A DNA stretch of 64,000 bases, taken from contig NZ_CP109000.1 in assembly GCF_036226605.1 (NCBI RefSeq), positions 186,001 through 250,000 of the forward strand. The letters run 5' to 3'. The notes below the pieces were generated by a model that made no database searches, was not told where the DNA came from, and was given only the letters and a program-made list of their open reading frames with translations. Source of the stretch: Streptomyces sp. NBC_00704. GTDB taxonomy: Bacteria > Actinomycetota > Actinomycetes > Streptomycetales > Streptomycetaceae. The position numbers and the translations under genes were made by a program. Below are positions 13,255 through 21,000 of the stretch, piece by piece. Position 1 is the stretch's first letter. The number at the start of each line of letters is the position of its first letter.

Positions 13255-13322
13255 GACGACCCCTAGGTCTGCGGTGATCGGCAACCTAGGGGTCGTCCGC
13301 CCTCGGCGCACGTGGCTATAAA
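13255..13322 (+). promoter_or_regulatory. Promoter of the dehydrogenase operon with a 14-bp inverted repeat
   Basis: GACGACCCCTAGGT (13255-13268) and its exact reverse complement (13284-13297) flank a 15-base spacer. The right arm carries TAGGGG (13287-13292), followed after 24 bases by TATAAA (13317-13322), the best -10 in the region. This is the most complete example of the cluster box. The leader to the ATG at 13456 is about 125 bases. The rest of the 282-base gap (13174-13455) shows only ACCGC/CCACC-rich sequence, with nothing else I recognise. Confidence 0.65.
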
Positions 13323-13455
13323 GAGGCCCGGGGGCGCGGCGAACGGCACCTCGCCGGCACGCCGAGCGGGCCGCCGCACCACCGTGACACCGCACCACCG
13401 TGCCGCCGCACCACCGCGCACACGCAACCACTTCCAGTGCCTACGGAGGCGAATC

Positions 13456-14310
13456 ATGGGCCGGGTCGATGGCAAGGTCGTCGCAATCACCGGCGCCGCC
13501 CGCGGACAGGGCCGCAGCCACGCGCTGCGCCTGGCCGAGGAGGGGGCGGACATCATCGCGTTCGACATCTGCCGGGACATCCCCGTCGCCGACTACGGCA
13601 TGTCGACGGGTTCGGAACTCGACGAGACGGCCGACCTGGTCAGGAAGTGCGGACGGCGCGCCGCGGTCCGGCAGGTCGACATCCGCGACCGTGCGGCACT
13701 CGACCGGGCGTTCGCCGAGACGGTCGAGGAGCTCGGCCGGCTCGACGCGGTCGTCGCCAACGCCGGCATCAGCCCCGTCGGCATGGACCGGCCGCTCAAC
13801 GCGTTCACCGACACCGTCGACGTCAACCTGCTCGGCACCATCTCCACCGTGCACGCCGCGCTCCCCCATCTCGCCGACGGCGCGTCGGTCATCGTGATGG
13901 GCTCGGTCGCCGGCCTGGCACCGGAGCTGGCGGGCAACGCCGTCGCCGGGCCCGGCGGGTACGGCTACAGCTTCGCCAAGAAGACCCTCGTCGAGTACGT
14001 CAACTGGCTCGCCGTGCAGCTCGCCCCGAAGGGCACCCGCGTCAACGCGGTCCACCCGGGCAACGTCGCGACCCGCATGGTGCAGAACGAGTCCACGTAC
14101 CGCACCTACCGCCCCGACCTCGAGCATCCCACCGAGGCCGACGCGGAGATCCTGTTCCGGAACTTCCACGCGATGGGTGTTCCGCTGCTGGACCCGACCG
14201 ACATCTCCCACGCCGTGGTCTACCTGGCCTCGGACGAATCGCGGTACCTCACCGGCGTACAGCTGAAGATCGACGCCGGCGCCCTGGCGCAGCGGCAGAT
14301 CGAACGCTGA
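13456..14310 (+). CDS. Short-chain dehydrogenase/reductase, mycofactocin-coupled type
   Basis: A 284-residue NAD(P)-dependent oxidoreductase of the classical SDR fold. Seen: TGAARGQG cofactor motif near residue 12, NAG near 98, the catalytic Ser in MGSVAG, and YSFAK with Tyr171 and Lys175. Between strand 2 and the next helix there is an insertion (DICRDIPVADYGMSTGSELDETADLV) typical of the SDR subfamily that keeps a tightly bound NAD and is re-oxidised by mycofactocin, the group that includes carveol dehydrogenase. That assignment rests on the insertion pattern. It has a strong ribosome binding site (ACGGAGGC) and its own cluster-type promoter, so it is probably a tailoring oxidoreductase acting on a hydroxyl or ketone of the macrolactam. 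The 99-residue gene follows after 64 bases. Confidence 0.93.
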   Translation: MGRVDGKVVAITGAARGQGRSHALRLAEEGADIIAFDICRDIPVADYGMSTGSELDETADLVRKCGRRAAVRQVDIRDRAALDRAFAETVEELGRLDAVVANAGISPVGMDRPLNAFTDTVDVNLLGTISTVHAALPHLADGASVIVMGSVAGLAPELAGNAVAGPGGYGYSFAKKTLVEYVNWLAVQLAPKGTRVNAVHPGNVATRMVQNESTYRTYRPDLEHPTEADAEILFRNFHAMGVPLLDPTDISHAVVYLASDESRYLTGVQLKIDAGALAQRQIER

Positions 14311-14374
14311 ACCTCCGGAGAAGGTCCGTCGCCCCACCCGGCCATCCCGGCCACCAACCCAGTATGGAGAACTC

Positions 14375-14674
14375 ATGAGCGCCATCGACGGCAAGTGGTC
14401 CATCACCATCGCCTCCCCCATCGGCCCCCAGGAGGGCAGCATCGACGTCACGCGCAACGGCGGGGCGCTCACCGGCACCGCGACGGCGATGGGCAGCACG
14501 GTGGGCATCGAGAACGGGCGGCTGGAGGGCGACCGCGCCCAGTTCACCATCAACATGACGCGCCCGATGCCCATGAAGATGGACTTCGACCTGATCGTCG
14601 CCGAGGACAACCTGACGGGCGCGACCATCGCGGGGAGCTTCGGCCGGATGACGGTGACCGGGCAGCGCGTCTGA
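14375..14674 (+). CDS. Small protein of unknown function, predicted all-beta
   Basis: A 99-residue protein that I do not recognise by name. It reads as alternating short strands and turns (GKWSITIASPIGPQEGSIDVTRNGGALTGTA split into four strands, then similar repeats), with no cysteine, no signal peptide and no membrane segment. This pattern suggests a small beta-barrel or half-barrel. The ATG at 14375 has GGAGA 5 bases upstream. It lies 64 bases behind the dehydrogenase and ahead of a strong terminator, so the two genes almost certainly form one operon. Small barrel proteins next to oxidoreductases can bind a substrate or act as accessory cyclase or isomerase, but nothing in this sequence proves that. 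Confidence 0.8.
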   Translation: MSAIDGKWSITIASPIGPQEGSIDVTRNGGALTGTATAMGSTVGIENGRLEGDRAQFTINMTRPMPMKMDFDLIVAEDNLTGATIAGSFGRMTVTGQRV

Positions 14675-14758
14675 CCCGACGTCCATCGGCCCGACCCGCA
14701 GGTCCGCCGAAGGCGCCACCGGGCCGGCAGGCCCGCCCGAGGCGCCCACCGGGCCCGT

Positions 14759-14814
14759 GGAAACCGTGCGACTCGCCCTCTCCATCCCCCGTCGGGGGCG
14801 GGCGCACGGTTTCC
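14759..14814 (+). terminator. Strong stem-loop terminator after the dehydrogenase operon
   Basis: GGAAACCGTGCG (14759-14770) pairs perfectly with CGCACGGTTTCC (14803-14814). Inside the loop a second hairpin, CCCCC-gtc-GGGGG (14786-14798), is nested. There is no run of T, as is common in Streptomyces. It closes the 13456-14674 operon and separates it from the next gene. Confidence 0.7.
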
Positions 14815-14888
14815 GCGTCCCCTGTCCCGCACCGCTCCGCTCCCCGCCCGCTCGTCCCCGACGAGCGGCGTACGCATGCGAGGCGACC

Positions 14889-15530
14889 ATGCATGTGGCA
14901 GAAGGCCGGCGCGGGCGCCCTCTCGGCTGCTGGGAGGAACTGCTCCGCGGACAGTCGAGCGAACTGATCCTCGTGGTCGGACGTCCCCTTCTCGGACCGC
15001 CGGGCGCCGATCTCCGTGCCGTGGCACCGCTGTTGGACACCGAGCACACCGTGTGGCAGGCCCTGGGACGCCCTCCCGGCTACCGCCCCCACGGGCTGGA
15101 CCTCGACCGCCATGTCGCGCCCTGGCTCGACGACGTGGCCGCCGCGGGCCTCGGCGTCCGCGCCGTGCTCGGCCTCGGGCCCGGCGCACTCTTCGCCGAC
15201 GTGATCGCCGCGGGCGTCGCCCGGCGCCAGCGCGCCACCCCCGCCGTACTCCAGCCGGGACCCGCGACCACCCTCGCCGAGTCGATCCCGGAGCAGTGCC
15301 GCCGCCTCGTCGCGAGCGTCTCGGGGCCCCGCCGACCCCTCGACTCCGGCGCCCTCCGCTCGGCCGCGGGGCTGACGCAGGAGGTACTGAACCTCACGGC
15401 GTTCCGCCTCTCGGGCCGGGCCGGGGCGGAGTGGGGCGGAACGGGACGGGGCGGAACGGGACGGCGCGGGACGGGAGAGGGCGGGACGGGACACGGCGGG
15501 GGCCAACTGCCGTCGGGACGAGGTGAATAG
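14889..15530 (+). CDS. Unrecognised protein with low-complexity C-terminus
   Basis: A 213-residue product that I cannot assign. Residues 1-170 look like a folded alpha/beta protein (ELILVVGRPLLG strand-turn near 20; VRAVLGLGPGALFADVIAAGV near 83). The GLGPG turn between a strand and a helix resembles a nucleophile elbow without the serine, so a degenerate hydrolase or thioesterase-like fold is one possibility. From about residue 176 the sequence becomes Gly/Thr/Arg repeats encoded by the G-rich tandem DNA at 15421-15497, perhaps disordered or the result of repeat expansion past an older stop. The ATG at 14889 has GAGG 6 bases upstream. It stands alone between a terminator and a convergent thioesterase gene, so membership in the pathway is uncertain. 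Confidence 0.6.
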   Translation: MHVAEGRRGRPLGCWEELLRGQSSELILVVGRPLLGPPGADLRAVAPLLDTEHTVWQALGRPPGYRPHGLDLDRHVAPWLDDVAAAGLGVRAVLGLGPGALFADVIAAGVARRQRATPAVLQPGPATTLAESIPEQCRRLVASVSGPRRPLDSGALRSAAGLTQEVLNLTAFRLSGRAGAEWGGTGRGGTGRRGTGEGGTGHGGGQLPSGRGE

Positions 15531-15585
15531 CGTCCTGAGGCGAGAAGGCCCCCTGTTCCTTCACCCCGTCCGGTCTCCGCCCGGC

Positions 15586-15609
15586 CCGGTCCGACGGGGG
15601 CCGGACCGG
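15586..15609. terminator. Possible bidirectional terminator between convergent genes
   Basis: CCGGTCCG (15586-15593) and CGGACCGG (15602-15609) form an 8-bp stem with an 8-base loop, between the stops of the unrecognised gene (15530) and the thioesterase (15675). The surrounding sequence is rich in GGCC, so other foldings are possible. Confidence 0.4.
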
Positions 15610-15674
15610 CCGGACGGCCGGACGTCTTCCCGGCCGGCCGCTTCAGGGTCGGCCGCTGTCCCCGCCGGCCGTGT

Positions 15675-16457
15675 TCACAGCCGCCGACTCGTGGGTTCCC
15701 CGATGCCGGCGAGCCGGCCGCCCAGGTGGGCGGCCAGTGTCGTCCACTGCTCCACGAGGTAGAAGTGCCCGCCGGGCAGCACGCACAACTCGAAATCCCC
15801 GCTCGTGACCGCGCCCCACTGCCCGGCGTCTTCGACCGGGGTACGCGGGTCGCTGTCGCCGACGAACGCGTCGACCGGGATCGTCAGGCGGCGCGCCGGA
15901 CTGTAGCGGTAGGTCTCCAGAGCCTCGTAGTCCGCCCGGAGCGGGGGCAGGATCATCGCCCGTATGTCGGGGTCGTCCAGCATCGACGAGCCGGTGCCGT
16001 CGAGCGCACGCACCTCGCGCATCAGGCCCTGCTCGTCCCGCAGGTGCACCTTCTCGCTCGTGGCACGGCTGGGCGAACGCCGGCCGGAGACGAACAGGCG
16101 GTCCGCCCGCAGCCCGGCCCCCTCCTGGAGTTGCAGCGCCACTTCAAAGGCGAGCAGCGCGCCCATGCTGTGGCCGAACAGCGACACCGGACGGCCGTCG
16201 TCGCAGGCCAGCACGGCGTCGACGACGCACCGCGCCAGCTGCCTCAGATCCGTCAGGCACGCCTCCCGGTGCCGGTCCTGGCGTCCCGGGTACTGCACCA
16301 CGCTCACTTCGGCGGCACCGGTGTCGGCGACCGCGCGGGAGAACGGGAAGTAGTAACTGGCCGACCCGCCGGCGTGCGGGAAGCAGATGAGCCGCGGCGC
16401 GTTGTCGTCGACGGGGTGATAGCGCCGCAGCCACACTGCGGGGTCTGTGGATGACAT
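15675..16457 (-). CDS. Type II thioesterase (editing)
   Basis: A 260-residue alpha/beta hydrolase of the TEII family. Seen: FPHAGGSASYY near residue 26 (oxyanion loop), GHSMGA with Ser97, an Asp in DSDPRTPVED near 197, and GGHFYL with His near 230, completing the triad. Discrete enzymes of this family clear stalled or mis-primed acyl groups from PKS carrier domains, which keeps the line running. It is distinct from the product-releasing thioesterase fused to PKS C. It is transcribed in the same direction as the P450, 164 bases downstream of it, and I see no cluster box in that gap, so it is probably the second gene of that transcript. The ribosome binding site before ATG 16457 is weak. Confidence 0.95.
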   Translation of the reverse strand: MSSTDPAVWLRRYHPVDDNAPRLICFPHAGGSASYYFPFSRAVADTGAAEVSVVQYPGRQDRHREACLTDLRQLARCVVDAVLACDDGRPVSLFGHSMGALLAFEVALQLQEGAGLRADRLFVSGRRSPSRATSEKVHLRDEQGLMREVRALDGTGSSMLDDPDIRAMILPPLRADYEALETYRYSPARRLTIPVDAFVGDSDPRTPVEDAGQWGAVTSGDFELCVLPGGHFYLVEQWTTLAAHLGGRLAGIGEPTSRRL

Positions 16458-16621
16458 CTGGGGTTCTCTGTCCCTTTCCGGAACGGCTTTCGGGGTCGAC
16501 GGCTGCGAGCGACTTCGTAAGGGCCGCGGCTTGAGGCCGGACCGACTGCCGGGGAACGCCGACGCCGCGGGCGGACTGCCCGGACACCGGCGCCCCGGCG
16601 GACCGCCTCATGCCGGCCGGC

Positions 16622-17857
16622 TCAGGCCAGGACGACCTGGAGCTCTTCGTATCCGTTGAGTCCGATGGCGTCCCGGCGCGTCGGGGCGCCCACCACCTCG
16701 ATACGGCTGAAGCGCTCCAGGAAGGCCGGGAACAGCACCGAGGCCTCCAGCCGGGCCAGGTTCCCGCCCATGCAGAAGTGCGGGCCCGCGCTGAAGGCGA
16801 GGTTGGCGCCCTCACTGCGGGTCAGGTCCAGCCTGCCCGGGTCGGTGAACTGGCGCGGGTCGCGGTTGGCCGCGGCCAGCAGCGCGACGACGAGGTTGCC
16901 CGCCGGGACGATCTGGTCGCCCAGCGCGGTGTCCTCCTTCATCACCCGACTGGCGGCCGTGATCGGCGTGTTGAAGCGCAGCAGCTCCTCGACCGCCGTC
17001 GGCGTGACGGACGCGTCGCGACGCCACAGTTCCAGCTGGTCCGGGTGGTCCAGCAGCGAGATCAGTCCCGCGCTGATGAGGGACGTGGTGGTCTCGAAGC
17101 CCGCGACGAAGAGGAACGTCGCCAGCGACATCGTCTCCTCCGGAGAGAGCCGGGCGTTGTCGCCCTCGCGGACCAGCGTCGAGAGCAGGTCCTCGCGCGG
17201 GCTTCTGCGGCGCTCGTCGAGGATGCCGTCGAAGTACTCGCGCAGTTCGAGCGCCGCGGCGTCGGCGCGCGTCAGATCCTCCTCGGAGTAGTAGCCGCCC
17301 GCCCAGACCCGCGACCAGTTGTTGGCCACGTGGTAGAAGTGCATGCCGTCCTGGTCCGGGACGCCCAGCATCTCGCTGATGACGGCCACCGGGAACGGGC
17401 TGGCCAGCGACGTGATGAGGTCCACCGGGGCGCCACCGTGGGCCAGTTCGACCATGTCGTCGAGGTGACGGCGCATCAGGCGCTCGATGCTGGGCCCCAG
17501 GGCGCGCACCGCGGCCGGGGTGAACACCCTGCCCGCGAGCCCGCGCACACGGCTGTGGTCCGGGGGGTCGAGCGTGATCAGGGCGTTGAGGTACATGCGC
17601 AGCGCCTCGTGCTCCGCCCAGTCCGGACGCATCGTGCTGGCCGCACGCGGGCCGTTGCGGGTCGTGTTGGCGCGCAGGATCGCGGCGGACTCGGCGTAGC
17701 CGGTCACGGCCCACAGGCCGAGCGACGGGCTGCGGTACACGCGGTTGGTCTCCATCAGCACGTCGTAGAGGGGGAACGGGTCCGCGGGCTGCGGCGGACT
17801 GAACAGTTCGATCACCGCGTCGTCCGGCGTCACGGTGTTCAGCTCGGTCGTCATCGT
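16622..17857 (-). CDS. Cytochrome P450 monooxygenase
   Basis: A 411-residue bacterial class I P450. Motifs: the oxygen-binding I helix AGFETT near residue 250, the K-helix EELLR near 295, and the heme loop FSAGPHFCMG with the ligand Cys362 (Ser for the usual second Gly, a common variant). No membrane anchor is present, so it is soluble and would need ferredoxin partners encoded elsewhere. In this setting the expected reaction is hydroxylation or epoxidation of the macrolactam. The ATG at 17857 is preferred over longer in-frame starts because GGGAGA precedes it and the sequence from MTTELN matches the usual P450 N-terminus length. It has its own cluster-type promoter in the 208-base gap behind PKS D. 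Confidence 0.96.
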   Translation of the reverse strand, partial: TMTTELNTVTPDDAVIELFSPPQPADPFPLYDVLMETNRVYRSPSLGLWAVTGYAESAAILRANTTRNGPRAASTMRPDWAEHEALRMYLNALITLDPPDHSRVRGLAGRVFTPAAVRALGPSIERLMRRHLDDMVELAHGGAPVDLITSLASPFPVAVISEMLGVPDQDGMHFYHVANNWSRVWAGGYYSEEDLTRADAAALELREYFDGILDERRRSPREDLLSTLVREGDNARLSPEETMSLATFLFVAGFETTTSLISAGLISLLDHPDQLELWRRDASVTPTAVEELLRFNTPITAASRVMKEDTALGDQIVPAGNLVVALLAAANRDPRQFTDPGRLDLTRSEGANLAFSAGPHFCMGGNLARLEASVLFPAFLERFSRIEVVGAPTRRDAIGLNGYEELQVVLA

Positions 17858-17934
17858 GGATCTCCCGGGGCAGGTCGGCGCGATGCAGGAGGCGCGCGTC
17901 ATGGGCAGGTGCGCGGTTGCGCGCGGGCGAGCCC

Positions 17935-17982
17935 ACGCTAGGGCGGGGGTCCGATGCCGAAGTACCCCTATCGTCCCCCTGA
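17935..17982 (-). promoter_or_regulatory. Promoter of the P450-thioesterase transcript with cluster boxes
   Basis: On the minus strand CAGGGG (17981-17976) and TAGGGG (17970-17965) are direct repeats 11 bases apart. Exactly 24 bases after the second box is TAGCGT (17940-17935), a TANNNT -10, 77 bases before the P450 start. Spacing is identical to that before the dehydrogenase and the ACP. Confidence 0.6.
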
Positions 17983-18065
17983 GTCGGGACCACTCCCCGT
18001 GCCGGTGCCGCGCCTCCGGCACGGGAAGTGGCCTTTCGCCGCAAGCGGCCGCCCAGCGGCACCGC

Positions 18066-21000
18066 TCAACCGCCGCTGAGTTCCCCGTCGAGGACCGCGA
18101 ACAGTTCGTCGTCGCTCGCGTCGTCGAGCACCACCGCCTCCTGTTCCGCACGTTCGGCCTCGGTCCCCGTGGTCCGCGACCGCCAGCGTCGCAGCAGGGA
18201 TTCGAGCCCGGTCAGGATCGCGTCCCGCTCCTCGGGAGAGGGGGACGCGCTCGTCAGCAGCGCGTCGAGGGTGCTCATCCGGCCCAGCAGCGCGTCGGCG
18301 CTGTCCTCGGCCCGCGGCCGCAGCTCCGCGTCGAGCCAGACCGCGGTGAGCCGGGCGGTGGGACGGTCGAAGACCAGTGTGCTGGGCAGTGACAGTCCGG
18401 TGTGCCGGCTCAACCGGTTGCGGACCTCGACGGCGGCCATCGAGTCGAAGCCCAGCTCCAAGAAGGCCGTGTCCGCGTCCACGGACTCGGCGTCCACGTG
18501 CCCGAGCACCTGCGCCACCTGCTCACGCACCAGACGCAGCAACGACCGCGCGCGGGTCTCGTCGTCCTGCTCGCCCAGCTCGCGCACGAACCGCTCCGGG
18601 TCGGCCCGCCGACCGGGCCCTCCTCGCGCGGTCGTGGTCGGCGCCTGTCCGGTGTCCACCGCGTCTTCGTCCGGGACCGATTCCCCCGCGTACGCCCCGT
18701 CCGGGAGGGGCACGGCGTGCAGGTCCACCGACGCGGCCGACGCCACGGGCGTCCCGGAGGGCGTCGTCACGGCCAGGCCGGTACCGGTGAACGCCAGGCG
18801 CAGGGCGGATGAGGCCGACAGCAATCCGTCCCCGGGCTCCCACCGCACACCACGCCAGGTCGAACCGAGCGGCACGCTGTCCGGGGCAGGGGCAGGGGTC
18901 GAGGTCGGGTCCGGGTCCGGGTCCGGGTCCGGGTCCGGGTCCGGGGCTGAGTCCACGTCCAGGTCCGCGTCGGCGTCGACGGCCAGCAGTTGGCAGAGCC
19001 CGTCGAGCAGCGCCGGATGGATCCGGTGACCGCTCGTGTCGACGTCCTCCGGCAGCGCCACCTCCACGTACAACCCGGTCTCGCCCTGCCAGGCCGCCTG
19101 CACACTCCGGAACTGCGGCCCCAGACGAAATCCCCGGACGGCAAGACGGCGGTACAGGTCGTCGACGTCGAGATTCGTCGTGAGGGTGGGGGGCCAGGGC
19201 TCGGGTTCGGTCGCGGCGGGCGGGAGGGATGCGGCGGTCGTCGTGGTGAGGGTGGCGGTTCTGGTGAGGGTTCCGGTGGCGTGGGTGGTCCAGGGTGTGT
19301 CGGTGTCGTCGGCGGGGCGGGAGTGGATGCTGACTTCGGCCTGCTCACCGGCGGTGGTGACCTGGACCTGAACGTCCACGTGACCGTGCGCGGGCAGGAT
19401 CAGTGGCTGGGCGATGATCAGTTCACCGACCTCGGTGTAGTCGGTGACCTCGGCGGCGTGCAGCGCCATGTCCAGCAGAGCCGTCCCCGGCACCAAGGCA
19501 ACCCCGGCCACCGCGTGATCGGCCAGCCACGGGTGACTGCCCACACCGATCCGGCCCGTCAGCACCGTCGACACACCATCAGCCGTCGTCACCGACGCCG
19601 CCAGCAGACCATGACCAGACTCCCGCAGACCGGCCGCACCCACTCCAGCCGACACCCGCCCGGCCCCCGACCCGGACACGGGCTCCGACAACCAGTAGCG
19701 GCTGCGCTGGAAGGGGTAGGTGGGCAGGTCGAGGTGGCGGACAGGGGCGGGCAGATGCCAGTCCACGGACACACCGGACACGTGGAGCGTGGCGGCTGCC
19801 GTGAGGAGGAGGGTGTGCGCCGTGGGGGCCTGCGGCTTCGGGCGGCGCATCAGCGGGGCGAAGGTCAACTCGTCGGCGTCGTCGAGGGTTTGCCGGGCGA
19901 GCGCGGTCAGCACTGCCTCCGGGCCCACCTCCACGAACCGGGTCACACCCAGCCCACGTGCCGTGGCCAGACCGTCCGCGAAACGGACTGCTTCCCGCAC
20001 ATGCCGCACCCAGTAGCCGGGGTCGGTCAGCTCCGCCGACACCACCTGACCGGTCACGTTCGAGACCACCGCCGTCGTCGGCTCGCGATACGTCACGCTC
20101 GCGGCGACCTGAGCGAACTCCTCCAGCATCGGATCCATCAACCGGGAGTGGAAAGCGTGCGAGACCGACAGCCGCGTCGCCCGCACCCCGTGCTCGTCAG
20201 CCCGCTCGGCCACCCGCTCCAGATCCGCGACCGCACCGGACACCACCACCGCCGCAGGCCCGTTGACGGCCGCAATGTCGACGCCGAGTCCGGCAACCAA
20301 CTCCTCGACCAGTTCAGGGTCCGCGGCCAGCGCCAGCATCCCCCCGCCCTCCGGCAGCGCCTGCATCAACGACCCACGCGCCGCCACCAGACGCGCCGCA
20401 TCCTCCAGCCCGAACACCCCCGCCGCATACGCTGCCGATATCTCCCCGACCGAATGCCCCAGCAACACATCCGGACTCACACCCCAGTGCCGCAGGACGG
20501 CCACCAGACCCGCCTGCACGGCGAACAAGCCCGACTGCGTGAACACCGTCGCATCCACCAGCAACGGATCCTCGCCCCACACCACCTCACGAAGCGGCCC
20601 CGGCAGATGCCGGTCAAGCGCGCCGCACGCCTCATCGAAGGCAGCCGCGAACGTCGGCTCGGCGTCATACAGTTCGCGGCCCATCCCCAGCCACTGCGAC
20701 CCCTGCCCCGTCAACAACCACCCCGTCCGACCGGAAGACACCCGCCCGCTGATCGCCCCGATCCCCTCCGAAGCGAACGAAGCCAGGTGCGCCAGCGCCT
20801 CCTCGCGGTCGGCGGCGACGACCACCGCCCGATGCTCCAGCAGGGCCCGGCCACCCGCCAACGCCACAGCCACCGCACCGACTTCGACATCCTCACGCCG
20901 GGACCACCACGAGGCCAGGCGGGCAGCCGAAGCCCTCAGCGCCTCCGGCGACCGTGCCGACAGGGCCACCGTCACCGGTCCCTCGGTCTTCGGCACGGTG

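Noticed and set aside
18066..19260. A hidden or frameshifted KR in PKS D module 3
   Set aside because: I looked for the TGGxGxxG loop, the S-Y-N triad and the structural half in the region between DH and ACP and found none; the linker is only about 80 residues and the frame is intact.
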